A stretch of DNA of 64,000 nucleotides from Streptomyces sp. HUAS 15-9 (GCF_025642155.1 NZ_CP106798.1:496001-560000), one strand, 5' to 3'; positions 45,610 to 54,639 are shown, counted from the stretch's first letter. The notes: generated from the sequence alone by a model not told the origin. Program-made: numbers and translations.

Positions 45610-46433
45610 CCGCCGGCGAGAGCGCGACCGTCGCCGCACGGAGCGCACAGGCGGACGGCGGCCCGCTCCAGGGCAAGGTGGCCATCGTCACCGGCGGTGC
45701 CAGCGGGCTGGGCCGGGCCTCGGCGCTGGCGCTCGCCGAGGCCGGGGCCCAGGTGGTCGTCGCCGACCTCGACGCGCGGGGCGGCCAGGAGGTCGCCGAC
45801 CTGGTCGGCGGCCGGTTCCGCGCCTGTGACGTCTCGGACCTCGACGCCAACCGCGCCCTGGTCGACTTCGCCCAGGAGCAGTACGGCGGCGTCGACATCG
45901 CGTTGCTCAACGCGGGGGTGGCGACCGGCTGCGGGGTCGGCGAGGACTTCGACCCGGCGCGCTACCGCCGTGCGATGGGCGCCAACCTCGACGGCGTCGT
46001 CTTCGGTGCCCACGCGGTGCTGCCGGCACTGCGGGCGCGCGGTGGCGGCTCGATCGTGGCGACCGCGTCCCTGGCGGGCCTGGCGGCGGTGCCGCTCGAT
46101 CCCCTGTATGCGGCCAACAAGCACGCCGTCGTCGGACTCGCACGCTCTCTGGGACCGGCCCTCGCGCCGGACAACGTGCGCTTCAACGCCGTCTGCCCGG
46201 GGTTCGCCGAGTCGCGGATCATCGACCCGCTGCGCGACATGCTCTCCGAGCAGGGACTGCCGGTCATCCCGGCTCAGGTCGTCGCGGACACGGTGCTGCG
46301 GATCGTCACCGGCGACGGCACCGGGGAGTGCTGGTTCATCCAGGCCGGCCGCGAGCCGGAGCCGTTCCGCTTCCGCAATGTGCCCGGTCCCGGTTCCAGT
46401 TCCGGTTCCGGCAAGGTCGCCACCGGTATCTGA
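45606..46433 (+). CDS. SDR-family oxidoreductase
   Basis: A 275-residue classical short-chain dehydrogenase. Cofactor motif VTGGASGLGRA, acidic VADLDA (NAD(H) preference), NAG motif LLNAGVA, Ser in VATASLAG and the catalytic YxxxK as YAANK. The C-terminal tail is low complexity (GPGSSSGSG). It is translated from a GTG overlapping the upstream reductase stop and ends just before a strong terminator. Substrate unknown. Confidence 0.9.
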   Translation: MTAGESATVAARSAQADGGPLQGKVAIVTGGASGLGRASALALAEAGAQVVVADLDARGGQEVADLVGGRFRACDVSDLDANRALVDFAQEQYGGVDIALLNAGVATGCGVGEDFDPARYRRAMGANLDGVVFGAHAVLPALRARGGGSIVATASLAGLAAVPLDPLYAANKHAVVGLARSLGPALAPDNVRFNAVCPGFAESRIIDPLRDMLSEQGLPVIPAQVVADTVLRIVTGDGTGECWFIQAGREPEPFRFRNVPGPGSSSGSGKVATGI

Positions 46434-46847
46434 GAGCGCACACGGCAAGCTCGGCTGGGCGCGGGGTACTTCTGCCCCGCGCCCAGCGCTGCCGCTCGGC
46501 CGACGGTCGGCCTGGAGGGAACCTGGGAGGCTGGTCCTTCGCCTCGAACGGCAACCTCGTCGTCACCTTCGGCGGCACCGTGGTGACGCCGTAACCGGCC
46601 GCCCCCCGGCCTTCATCCCCGGCGCCGGCGCCCCTTGCGCAGTTGGACGACCGCCGCAGTGACACTGTCGGCGCGTGCTGCGCTGTATGGGATGACCCCG
46701 CCACGGGGCACGCGGTACCCCTTTCGACACTGGCTTCCCGGAGGGGTATCACCCACCGCGGCAGGCAGGCGTACCCTCCCCCCGTCGCCTGCCTGCCCCG
46801 GGCCTTCACCTGCGCTCCGGCGTCGGGTAGGAGGGCGTGACAGATGT
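46434..46847. other. Intergenic region with terminator and a possible gene remnant
   Basis: Besides the hairpin at 46455-46486, the plus strand at about 46525-46594 reads GNLGGWSFASNGNLVVTFGG then TAA, which looks like the C-terminal strands of a lost secreted protein. It has no start and is not assignable. Nothing else was recognised. Confidence 0.35.
46455..46486 (+). terminator. Terminator hairpin after SDR gene
   Basis: CTGGGCGCGGGG (46455-46466), 8-base loop, CCCCGCGCCCAG (46475-46486): perfect 12-bp stem about 20 bases after the SDR stop. Confidence 0.85.
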
Positions 46848-47297
46848 TCAGCGAGTCACAGTGAAGTCCGCCGCCCTGGGCACGAACACCGTGTCGCCGT
46901 CCTTCGCGGTGACAAGGACCGCGACGTGCCACGACCCGCGCGGTGCTGTGGCGGCGTCCGTGCCGGAGACCTTCGCGGTGTACCGGCACGTAGCGGCTCC
47001 GTCCCCGGCTGCCGTGCACGTGGCGGACTCGACGGCGGACATCTCCTTCGCCGTCGGAGCCGGCTTCATACTCCCCGGCCAGGCCAGAACCTTCACGCTC
47101 CGCACTCCCGAGTCATCGGTCACCCGGGTCGTGAAGGAGATCGAGCCGTCGTGGCCGGTGGCCGGCGCCATGTAGTCGGCGGAGCTGTCCTTCACCACCG
47201 GTCCGTCCTCGGACGCCTGCGCCACGAAGGCGTAGGCACCGGCCGCCCCCAGTACGGCAACAGCGGCGAGCCCGGAAACAATGATGCGCCTGGACAT
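46848..47297 (-). CDS. Secreted DUF5707 protein
   Basis: A 149-residue secreted protein. The signal peptide MSRRIIVSGLAAVAVLGAAG ends near residue 28. The mature part (KDSSADYMAPATGHDG, then TRVTDDSGVRSVKVLAWPGS, ending in DGDTVFVPRAADFTVTR) matches the Streptomyces DUF5707 family of beta-sandwich exported proteins of unknown function. Two Cys (ESATC and ATCRY) probably form a disulfide. The ATG at 47297 starts the signal peptide. Confidence 0.85.
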   Translation of the reverse strand: MSRRIIVSGLAAVAVLGAAGAYAFVAQASEDGPVVKDSSADYMAPATGHDGSISFTTRVTDDSGVRSVKVLAWPGSMKPAPTAKEMSAVESATCTAAGDGAATCRYTAKVSGTDAATAPRGSWHVAVLVTAKDGDTVFVPRAADFTVTR

Positions 47298-47464
47298 GAA
47301 ACCAGCCCCCGTAAACAGGTCAATCACCTTGTGTGTCCACCGCGTTCGCGGCGTCGGCTTCATGCTCGCGCAGCGGTGGCCCCCACGGCATGAGCACACC
47401 TACTCATGCCACATACTCAGGTCGCGCACGAGTTGCCGGTACGACGTGGCGGGGCTCGACGCCC

Positions 47465-47805
47465 TCACCAAGTGGACGTCGTACACCACTCCGGCGGACG
47501 TGCGCCCCATGGCTTCCCCCATGGACACAGTGCCGCGCGGACGGCGGCCTCGACGTGGGCCGCCAGGTTCGCGTGGCCGGCAGCGTTGGGGTGCACGATC
47601 GTGGCCCGGTTCCCCTCGGAGCACTCCATCGTGATGTGAACCAGCGTCAATTCCGTCGGCCAGTACGGGGCTGCCTGCCCGCAGAAGCCTTCCACCCACT
47701 TCGTCGCCCGGGGCCGGCACGCGTCGTGGCCGACGCTGGAGGTGGCGGTGTCGGTATCTCGGATCGACTCGCGGTCCAGCAGCAGGCGTGCGATGTCGTC
47801 GACCA
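47465..47805 (-). pseudogene. C-terminal remnant of an SGNH/GDSL hydrolase
   Basis: In frame with the end of the permease remnant, the minus strand reads SVGHDACRP, KWVEGFC and then HPNAAGHANLAAHV, the block containing the catalytic Asp/His (HPNxxGH) of secreted SGNH-fold lipases. The N-terminal GDS nucleophile block is absent. Junction with the permease lies near 47800. Confidence 0.6.
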
Positions 47806-48480
47806 CCAGGAGATGGGGGACGACCAGCCCGACCCAGCCGATCAGTCCGCCCACGCAGACGCTGGCGGTGGTCAGCAACGTCGCACTGACGACAAGGACG
47901 ACCCGCAGCGCCTTCACCGGCACGCCCAGGGCCTGGGCCTCCTCGTCGCCGAACGTCAGGACGTTCAGCCTGGAGCGCAGCAGCCAGACGACGGCCAGCC
48001 TGGTCCCCGGTCACCCTGTTGAGCCCGCCCATCAGCCAGAAGGTGATCGCCGGCAGGGTGTCGTCCGGATCGGCCATGTACTTCAGGAGACTCGTCCCGG
48101 CACTGAACAGGGCCCCGATGACCACGCCTGACAGAACCAGCCCCAGCACTTGGTCCCGCCTGAGCGCTTGGCCGATCGACCAGGCCACCAGGACCGCCAC
48201 CATCCCGCACGCGAAGGCGAACGACTGGATGCCCGTGCTGCCGAGTCCCAGGGTGATGGCCAGACTTGCTCCAAAACCGGCGCCCGCGGAGGCTCCGACA
48301 GGGGCCGGCGGGTTCTTGAACATGCCCCGGTAAACGGCGCCCGCTGTGGACAGCGCCAGCCCGATGGCCAGTGCGGCGACGAGCCGGGGCAGCCGGATGC
48401 CGAAGATCACGTGCTGCGCCACCGGGTCGACCCCGCCACTGCCGAGCAGCTTCGCCTGCAGCGCGCCGGGCCCTCCCGCG
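47800..48480 (-). pseudogene. Truncated, frameshifted FecCD iron-siderophore permease
   Basis: About 160 codons (48480-48000) encode the first membrane helices of a FecCD-type ABC permease: IRLPRLVAALAIGLALSTAG, PAPVGASAGAGFGASL, VLSGVVIGALFS, FWLMGGLNRV. After a frameshift near 48000 the next frame gives ALRVVLVVSATLLTTASV and GLIGWVGLVVPHLL, then breaks into hydrolase sequence. The N-terminal signal/first helix is missing too: homology begins right after the histidine kinase stop. No binding protein or ATPase gene remains. Confidence 0.72.
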
Positions 48481-48492
48481 TGATCGGCCCTG

Positions 48493-49605
48493 TCACCCGT
48501 TCTGTTCGACGGGCAGTTCCAGGTGGAGTTCGTAGCCGCCCTCGGCCGTGGGGCCGGAGGTGACGCGGCCGCCGAGGAGTTCGGCGCGTTGGCGCAGGCC
48601 GGCGAGGCCGTGGTGGGCGCTGGGCAGGGCGAGTACGGGCCGGGTGGGTGCATCGTTGGTGATGAGGGTGTGGACGGTGCCGTCCTCTTGGCGGATCTGG
48701 ACGCTTGCCGAGGCGCCGGGAGCGTGTTTGCGGACGTTGGTGAGGGCTTCCTGCACCGTGCGGTAGACGGCGCGCTGGACGGTGGGCGGAAGGGAGGTCG
48801 GCAGGTCCGTCTTCAGCTCTGTTTCGATACCGCTGCTGTCGACGAGGCTCTGCAGGTCGGCCAGGGACGGCTGGGGGGTGAGTTCTGTGGGGCGGCTGCC
48901 GGAGGCGCGCAGCACGCTGACCATGTGCCGCAGTTCGTCGAGCGTCTGCACACTGAGCTGCCGGATCGTGGCCGCGGCCTTTCTGGTCTGCGCGTCCTGG
49001 CTGCCCACCTGGAGCGCTCCGGCCTGTACGGCGATCAGGCTGACCTGGTGGGAGACCACGTCGTGCATCTCGCGGGCCAGTTGGGCGCGTTCCTGGGCGA
49101 GGATGCTCTGGGCGGCCAGCTGCCGTTCCTGCTCGCGTGCCTCGGTGATCTCGGCGAGCCGCAGGGACAGGTCGCGTCGGGCCTGCACGAGCTGGCCCAG
49201 GAAGACGGGTGCCGCCGCGGTGGCCAGGGTGTAACTGATGTGCAGGAGGGTGTCGATCTGGTCGAGTTCGGCGGCCTCCAGGGACGACCAGGGCCAGGGC
49301 AGGAAGTCGATGACCCCGTAGGTCAGGGCGCAGCCGGCCAGCAGGACGCGGTGGCGGCTGAGCGAGGAGAGCGTGTACAGCGCGGCGATCGTGGCGAACA
49401 CCGCGTCGGAGAGCATGGCCGTGGGCAGGGTGAGGACGAAGGTTGCCAGTGGTGCGCGACGACGCAGGGACAGGGCTCCGGCGGCGAGCAACGCGCAGGC
49501 CATGGGCAACGGCGAGTCGAAGCCGACACGGCCCCACGCGTCCACCAGCGCGAGCAGCACGAGGACGGCGTCCACCAGCGGAGCCGGCACCCCTCGGCGG
49601 CTCAC
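48493..49605 (-). CDS. Sensor histidine kinase (HisKA_3 type)
   Basis: A 370-residue NarL-type sensor kinase. Four to five N-terminal membrane helices (about 8-150) sense an unknown signal. The HisKA_3 dimerisation/phosphoacceptor motif is REMHDVVSHQVSLI (His near 180), and the HATPase_c domain has VQEALTNVRKHA and GLAGLRQRAELLGG. The start overlaps the response regulator stop by four bases. Its own stop abuts a broken permease gene, so its original downstream neighbour has been lost. Confidence 0.92.
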   Translation of the reverse strand: MSRRGVPAPLVDAVLVLLALVDAWGRVGFDSPLPMACALLAAGALSLRRRAPLATFVLTLPTAMLSDAVFATIAALYTLSSLSRHRVLLAGCALTYGVIDFLPWPWSSLEAAELDQIDTLLHISYTLATAAAPVFLGQLVQARRDLSLRLAEITEAREQERQLAAQSILAQERAQLAREMHDVVSHQVSLIAVQAGALQVGSQDAQTRKAAATIRQLSVQTLDELRHMVSVLRASGSRPTELTPQPSLADLQSLVDSSGIETELKTDLPTSLPPTVQRAVYRTVQEALTNVRKHAPGASASVQIRQEDGTVHTLITNDAPTRPVLALPSAHHGLAGLRQRAELLGGRVTSGPTAEGGYELHLELPVEQNG

Positions 49606-50267
49606 CCGGCGTCCTCGTCCTGCGACGGCGTGAGCAGGCCCGCTCGCTCGGCGACCAGCACCGCCTGCACGCGGCTGCTCACGCGCAGTTTGCTGAGTAC
49701 GGCGCTGACATGGCCCTTCACCGTGCCGGTGCTCAGGTGCAGCCGTTCACCGATGTCTGTGTTGGCCAGGCCCCGGGCCATGAGCACGAGGACGGCGCGC
49801 TCGCGCTCGGTCAGCCGGGCCGTGAGGTGGACGGCGGGCTCACGCACGTCCTTGTCGAGGTAGGCGTCCACCACCGTACGTGTGACCTTGGACGACAGCA
49901 CGGTCCCGCCCTCGGCCAGGGCTCGTACGAGGTAGGGCAGCTGCTCCGGGTCGGTGTCCTTGAGCAGAAAGCCGGCCGCGCCCGAGCGCAGGGCGGTCGC
50001 CACGTATTCGTCGGCGTCGAACGTGGTGAGCATGGCCACCACCGGGGGGTCCGGCATACGGCGCAGGTCGGCCAGCACGCTGAGCCCGTCCACGTCCGGC
50101 ATCCGGATGTCCAGCAGAACGACGTCGGGGTGTGACTCGCGCACCGTTCGGACGGCCTCGCCGCCGGGGACGGCTGCCACGACCTCGATGTCGTCCGCCG
50201 CGTTGAGGATGTGCGTGAAGCCCCCGCGGACCAGGGCTTCGTCGTCGACCACCAGGACCCGGATCAC
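49602..50267 (-). CDS. LuxR/NarL-type response regulator
   Basis: A 221-residue response regulator. The receiver domain (1-120) has the acidic pair VVDDE, the phosphoacceptor Asp in VVLLDIRMP (about 53) and Lys in LLKD. The C-terminal LuxR HTH (about 150-210) reads LTERERAVLVLMARGLANTDIGERLHLSTGTVKGHVSAVL. The GTG at 50267 fits the family N-terminus (IRVLVVDDE); the longer ORF upstream is noise. Cognate of the overlapping histidine kinase. Confidence 0.92.
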   Translation of the reverse strand: MIRVLVVDDEALVRGGFTHILNAADDIEVVAAVPGGEAVRTVRESHPDVVLLDIRMPDVDGLSVLADLRRMPDPPVVAMLTTFDADEYVATALRSGAAGFLLKDTDPEQLPYLVRALAEGGTVLSSKVTRTVVDAYLDKDVREPAVHLTARLTERERAVLVLMARGLANTDIGERLHLSTGTVKGHVSAVLSKLRVSSRVQAVLVAERAGLLTPSQDEDAG

Positions 50268-50484
50268 GTGCGCTCCGCTCGTCGCATACTCCCGTTCGAT
50301 CCGTACCACGGCGGGGGCCGTTCGTCGGCAGGCCGAAGGCGATTCCCGCCGATTGGCGGCGCCGCTCCGGCCGGTCGACCGGGGTGGCTTCGGTCGCTCG
50401 GCGGGGTGGTTCAGGCCGTTCGGGAGGGTGTCTTCGGATATGTGCCCTGTGAGCGGGGTGCGGTATTCGGCACACTCTGGAGAC

Positions 50485-51759
50485 ATGGCCCAGAACGCAT
50501 CGCCGGACGTACCGGCGGCGGTGTCACGTCCGCTCGAGACGCAGCGCGCCTCCGCCCCGGCCGATGCGCCGTCGCGCGGACGACTGTCGCCCGGACGACT
50601 GATCGGCATAGACCTGGCTCGCGGCCTCGCGGTCTTCGGCATGTACTCCGCTCATGTCGGCCCGGACGTGTCGATCGGCGGACCCCTGGGGTTTCTGCTG
50701 GAGACGGCGCGGGGCCGCTCGTCCGCGCTCTTCGCGCTGCTCGCCGGGTTCTCGCTGGTCATCATCACCGGACGGCCCCGCTCCCGGACCGGGCGCGCCG
50801 GCCGCCAGGCGGTCGGCCGAGTCGTGATCCGTGCCGCCGTCCTCCTGGTGCTCGGATACGCCCTGACCGCGCTGGGCACCGACGTCGACGTGATCCTCAG
50901 CTTCTACGCGCTGCTCTTCGTGACCGTCCTGCCGCTGTACCGGCTGCGGGCGGGAACGCTGGCGCTCGTCGCCGCCGCGGGGGCGCTGATCCTGCCGCAG
51001 GCGCTGCATGTGATCCGGAATTCGATCGAGGAGGGGAACTGGGCGGACACCGTCACCGCCTGGGACCCACTGGCGCGGATGACCGGCACCGACGGCATCA
51101 CCGAACTGATGTTCATCGGCGCGTATCCGGTCCTCACCTGGATACCGTTCCTGCTCGTCGGCATGGCAGTGGCCAAACTCGATATCACCCGGCCCGGCGT
51201 CCGGGCCCGACTGGCCATCACCGGTGCGATGCTCGGCCTCCTCGGCTACGGCGGCTCCTGGCTGGCCCTGCGTCTGGTCCCGCACGCCCTGACGGCCGTC
51301 GCGGACGCCACGGGCAGTTCGGCAGCGTCGGCATGGTGGTCGGACACCGTGGGCGAACCCGACGGTCACGCCCCGCTGGCCTGGCTGCTGGTGGCCGCGC
51401 CGCACAGCCAGACGACGTTCTCCATACTCGGCAACACCGGTGTCGCCCTGCTGGTCGTGGTCGTCTGTCTGACCGTCGCGGACCGGATGCCACGGCTCAC
51501 GCGTCTGGCCACACCCGTCTCGGCGGTCGGCATGATGGCGCTGACGGTCTACGTCCTGCACATCGTCGCCCTCTGGTTCTTCACCGACGTCTGGTACGTG
51601 GCCGCGGTCCAGGACAACACGATGGCCGCGCTCCCCGCTCTGCTCGCCTTCATAGGGGCCGCAGCCCTCCTCGCAACCGTGTGGACCCGCCTGTTCCGCC
51701 GAGGCCCCTTCGAGCACCTGCTCCACCTCGCCACCCGGCCCGTACAGCACATCAAGTAG
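50485..51759 (+). CDS. DUF418/HGSNAT-like polytopic membrane protein
   Basis: A 424-residue protein with about ten membrane helices. The opening GRLIGIDLARGLAVFGMYSAHVGP is the hallmark of the heparan-alpha-glucosaminide acetyltransferase-like/DUF1624 and DUF418 group, in which a membrane enzyme transfers acyl groups to sugars or lipids. The C-terminal LTVYVLHIVALWFF fits the same fold. GGAG precedes the ATG at 50485. The acceptor is unknown. It is divergent from the two-component genes. Confidence 0.85.
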   Translation: MAQNASPDVPAAVSRPLETQRASAPADAPSRGRLSPGRLIGIDLARGLAVFGMYSAHVGPDVSIGGPLGFLLETARGRSSALFALLAGFSLVIITGRPRSRTGRAGRQAVGRVVIRAAVLLVLGYALTALGTDVDVILSFYALLFVTVLPLYRLRAGTLALVAAAGALILPQALHVIRNSIEEGNWADTVTAWDPLARMTGTDGITELMFIGAYPVLTWIPFLLVGMAVAKLDITRPGVRARLAITGAMLGLLGYGGSWLALRLVPHALTAVADATGSSAASAWWSDTVGEPDGHAPLAWLLVAAPHSQTTFSILGNTGVALLVVVVCLTVADRMPRLTRLATPVSAVGMMALTVYVLHIVALWFFTDVWYVAAVQDNTMAALPALLAFIGAAALLATVWTRLFRRGPFEHLLHLATRPVQHIK

Positions 51760-51810
51760 GCACCGCCGCCCAGAACTGCGGAGATCCGAGTCGGCGACAC
51801 CGTCGTGCTC

Positions 51811-52383
51811 TCACCGGTGTGCGGGTGGGCCCTGTCGCCGCGAGAGGGTCAGTCTGCGTTGCTCCCGGTCGATCGCCGCGACGACGACCGTGATCTCGTC
51901 GCCGGACTGGACGGCATCCGACGGGTATTCGACCGGCTCCGGGGTGAGTTCGCGCAGGTGGACCAGTCCCTCGATGCCATCGGCGACCTGGACGAAGACA
52001 CCGAACGGGACCAACTTGGTTATACGTCCACGTAGTTCCTGTCCTACGGCGGTGCGGTCGGCGAACGTCTGGAAGGGGTCCGGCCGCGTCGCCCGCAAGG
52101 ACATTCTGGCCTCCAGATTCCATGTGTCGAACTGAAGGAACTCACCGGAAACGCGCTGGCCGACCTGTACGACGTCCGAAGCCGCTTCGAAACGCGTCCA
52201 GGACAGTTCGGGGACCGTGATGATCGCCTCCGCCCAGGGGCCCGGTGTGCGCCCGTCCCAGCCGATTTCACGCTCCCGCTCCGGGCGCCGGGTCAACACC
52301 ACGACCTCATGCCCGGCGGCCGTCATCGCACGGTCCAGGACCGTACCCACCTGCCCGGTTCCCCCGGGTAGCACTACCTTCAT
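51811..52383 (-). CDS. Chimera of an epimerase N-terminus and S1 RNA-binding domains
   Basis: A 190-residue continuous ORF made of two unrelated parts. Residues 1-52 are the start of an NAD-dependent TIGR01777-type epimerase (MKVVLPGGTGQVGT, then EVVVLTRRP and WDGRTPGPWAEAI). From about 53 the sequence is that of a two-S1-domain RNA-binding protein: VQVGQRVSGEFLQFDTWN, ARMSLRATRPDPF, then a full S1 motif (GQELRGRITKLVPFGVFVQV, VHLRELTPEPVE). The junction is in frame near 52228. The gene keeps the epimerase ribosome binding site (GAGGGGGCG). A deletion probably made it; the S1 part may still be functional. Confidence 0.75.
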   Translation of the reverse strand: MKVVLPGGTGQVGTVLDRAMTAAGHEVVVLTRRPEREREIGWDGRTPGPWAEAIITVPELSWTRFEAASDVVQVGQRVSGEFLQFDTWNLEARMSLRATRPDPFQTFADRTAVGQELRGRITKLVPFGVFVQVADGIEGLVHLRELTPEPVEYPSDAVQSGDEITVVVAAIDREQRRLTLSRRQGPPAHR

Positions 52384-52426
52384 CGCGCCCCCTCGACTTC
52401 GGTGGGCACAAGCGTAGCCGCCAAAT

Positions 52427-52440
52427 TTGAACGCGTTCAA
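52427..52440. promoter_or_regulatory. Orphan palindromic operator
   Basis: TTGAACGCGTTCAA is a perfect 14-bp palindrome flanked by further A/T bases (AAAT...TTGG). TetR-type regulators recognise TTGAACG-type dyads. It lies 44 bases upstream of the chimeric gene, and no regulator gene remains beside it. Confidence 0.6.
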
Positions 52441-52486
52441 TTGGGGGGTCGCGGGAGAGCAGTACTGCCCGAACGCGCTGCTCGGG

Positions 52487-52742
52487 TTACTCGTGGACGA
52501 CGGCGGCGCTCAACGCGCGGGCGAAGAACGTCCAGTCGCCGTGCTCGGGCATCTCCTGGTGGAAGTTCCCGTACCAGCCGGGGGCGTCGTTGATCCAGGC
52601 GGCCAGCGCATCCAAGAAGCGATCCAGGGTGGCGTTCTCGCACTGCGCGCCCCCGCACCCCCTGGTTCCGACGTGGCGGAAGCCGAAGCCCTCGTGCAGA
52701 CGGATCGACGCGGTGTTGCCGGCCTCCATATCCGCGATCATC
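52487..52742 (-). pseudogene. Fused fragments of a GNAT acetyltransferase and a DUF7660-like protein
   Basis: An 85-codon frame. The first 26 residues (IADMEAGNTASIRLHEGFGF, then RHVGT) are the acetyl-CoA-binding end of a phosphinothricin-type GNAT acetyltransferase. The remainder (LDRFLDALAAWINDAPGWY, then FHQEMPEHGDWTFFARAL) resembles the small DUF7660 family. Neither part has its full domain. There is no convincing start. Confidence 0.6.
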
Positions 52743-52861
52743 ACGTCAGGTTCCCCAGCCCGGGTGAAAGGGTCGGGACATTCGGGCCGTTACGCCGGGC
52801 GCCGCCCGGGGGGGGCGGCATAGTGACGAGGGCTCAGCACCGGACGCGCAGGAGGAAACGT

Positions 52862-53635
52862 ATGCTCGGCACCGACTTCCGCGCCGGGTCACCCGTCTGG
52901 ATCGACCTCGGCAGCCCGGACCTGGACGTGGCCGCCGCCTTCTACAGCGCCGTCTTCGGCTGGCGGTTCATGTCCCTCGGGCCCGAAGCGGGCGGGTACG
53001 GGCTCTTCCAGAAGGACGGGAAGACCGTCGCCGCCCTCGGGCCGCTGACCGAGGAGGACGCCCAGCCGGCCTGGACGACGTACTTCCGCAGCGACGACAT
53101 CCAGGCCACCGCCCGTGATGTGGTCACCGGCGGCGGCCGGGTGCGCGTCGAGCCGATGAGCGTGGGCGAGGGGCGACTGGCCCAGTTCACCGATCCCCGG
53201 GGCGCGGAGTTCGCCGTGTTCGAAGCCGGGGCGGGCCTGGAGAAGACGTCCGAGGACAACACGCTGGTGTGGGTCGAGCTGCAGGTCGCGGACCCGGAAG
53301 CGGCCATCCGCTTCTACCACGGGCTGTTCGGCTGGCGTACTCGGGAGATGCGGGCGCCCGGCATGACGTACCGGGTCCTGAGCATCAGGGACGGCGACCA
53401 GGAGGAGGGGTCCTTCGGCGGCGTGGCTCCGCTTCAGGGGGAGCACGAAGTGGCGCGCTGGGTGCCGTACTTCGCCGTTGCCGATGCGGATGCCGTCGTC
53501 GCCGCGGTTCAGGGAAACGGCGGGACGGTGCTCATGCCGGCCGCGGACGTACCGGACGTCGGGCGTATCGCCTGGCTGGCGGACCCGGCCCAGGCGGTGT
53601 TCGCCGTACTGAAGCCGAACCCGCGCCAGAGCTGA
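52862..53635 (+). CDS. Tandem VOC-domain protein
   Basis: A 257-residue protein with two glyoxalase/VOC modules (about 8-122 and 132-252), each opening with a PVWIDLGSPDLDVAAAFYSAVFGWR-like or WVELQVADPEAAIRFYHGLFGWR-like pattern. It belongs to the CFP32/Rv0577-like group of two-module VOC proteins common in Streptomyces. AGGAGG (about 52848-52853) supports the ATG at 52862. No reaction can be assigned. Confidence 0.9.
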   Translation: MLGTDFRAGSPVWIDLGSPDLDVAAAFYSAVFGWRFMSLGPEAGGYGLFQKDGKTVAALGPLTEEDAQPAWTTYFRSDDIQATARDVVTGGGRVRVEPMSVGEGRLAQFTDPRGAEFAVFEAGAGLEKTSEDNTLVWVELQVADPEAAIRFYHGLFGWRTREMRAPGMTYRVLSIRDGDQEEGSFGGVAPLQGEHEVARWVPYFAVADADAVVAAVQGNGGTVLMPAADVPDVGRIAWLADPAQAVFAVLKPNPRQS

Positions 53636-53767
53636 CGGCCGTCAAAGAGTGCTCGCCCGCGTCTGACATGCGGTGATAGCGTCCAGCCGGAGGCGCACAC
53701 GCGTGTCTCCCCGGACGAGATGTGCGCCGTACCCGGTCCGCCAAGACGACGCACTTCGGGAGGCGTC

Positions 53768-54637
53768 ATGTCCGGTGCGGGCGAGTTGGGTGGCCGGAGG
53801 TTCAGCGCGGAGCCGCTGGGTGTGGACTGGATTCACGGGTCGCCGTCGGCCAAGCACAACACCGATCCGGATCTTCAGGTGCACCGGTACGACGAGCACA
53901 CGGTGGTGCTGCGGCAGAACAAGGCGATCGACTACGAGGCGCCGTTTCTGTATCTGCTGTTCGGGGAGCGCCGGGCGGTCCTGATCGACACCGGTGCCAC
54001 GGCGTCGCCGGAGTTCTTTCCGGTGCGCCGGACCGTCGATGATCTTGTCGAGACGTGGCTGGCTCGTCATCCGCGCCGTCACTATCGGCTGCTCGTGCTC
54101 CACACGCACGCGCACGGCGATCACGTCGCGGGCGACGGCCAGTTCCTCGATCGGCCGGACACTGTCGTGGTCGGTGCCGATCGGGACGCGGCATGGGCCT
54201 TCCTCGGCTTCGCCGACGACCCGGACGCGGTGCGGCCGCTCGATCTCGGGGGCCGGGTCCTGGAGACGCTCGCGACACCGGGCCATGACGCCGCGGCGAT
54301 CACCTTCTACGACCCGTGGACCGGGTTCCTGCTGACCGGAGACACCGTCTACCGAGGTCGGCTGTACATCGAGGACTGGCCGGCGTTCTCGCGGACGATC
54401 GACCGGATGATCGCATTCGCCGGCCGACGTCCGGTCACGCATGTGCTGGGCTGCCACATCGAGATGACGCGCCGGCCCGGCGTCGACTATCCGATCCGGA
54501 CCACCTATCAGCCGGACGAACCCGCGCTGGAGATGACCCCGGACCACCTGCACGCCGTGCGCGCGGCCCTGGACGAGGTCGGGCCCGAGCCCACTCGGCG
54601 GGCGTTCGCCGACTTCGTCCTGTGGCCCAAGGGCTGA
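53768..54637 (+). CDS. MBL-fold metallo-hydrolase
   Basis: A 289-residue metallo-beta-lactamase fold hydrolase. Metal ligands are HTHAHGDH (about residues 115-122), His in ATPGHD, Asp in LLTGDTVY and a late His in VLGCHIEM, so both zinc sites are complete. The ATG at 53768 has GGGAGGCG upstream; the longer frame from 53720 is less likely. General class of lactonase/phosphodiesterase-like enzymes; substrate unknown. Convergent with the nar operon. Confidence 0.9.
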   Translation: MSGAGELGGRRFSAEPLGVDWIHGSPSAKHNTDPDLQVHRYDEHTVVLRQNKAIDYEAPFLYLLFGERRAVLIDTGATASPEFFPVRRTVDDLVETWLARHPRRHYRLLVLHTHAHGDHVAGDGQFLDRPDTVVVGADRDAAWAFLGFADDPDAVRPLDLGGRVLETLATPGHDAAAITFYDPWTGFLLTGDTVYRGRLYIEDWPAFSRTIDRMIAFAGRRPVTHVLGCHIEMTRRPGVDYPIRTTYQPDEPALEMTPDHLHAVRAALDEVGPEPTRRAFADFVLWPKG

Positions 54638-54639
54638 CG

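Noticed and set aside
46525..46594. Small gene ending GGTVVTP
   Set aside because: Protein-like but no start codon, ribosome binding site or identifiable family; noted only as a possible remnant.
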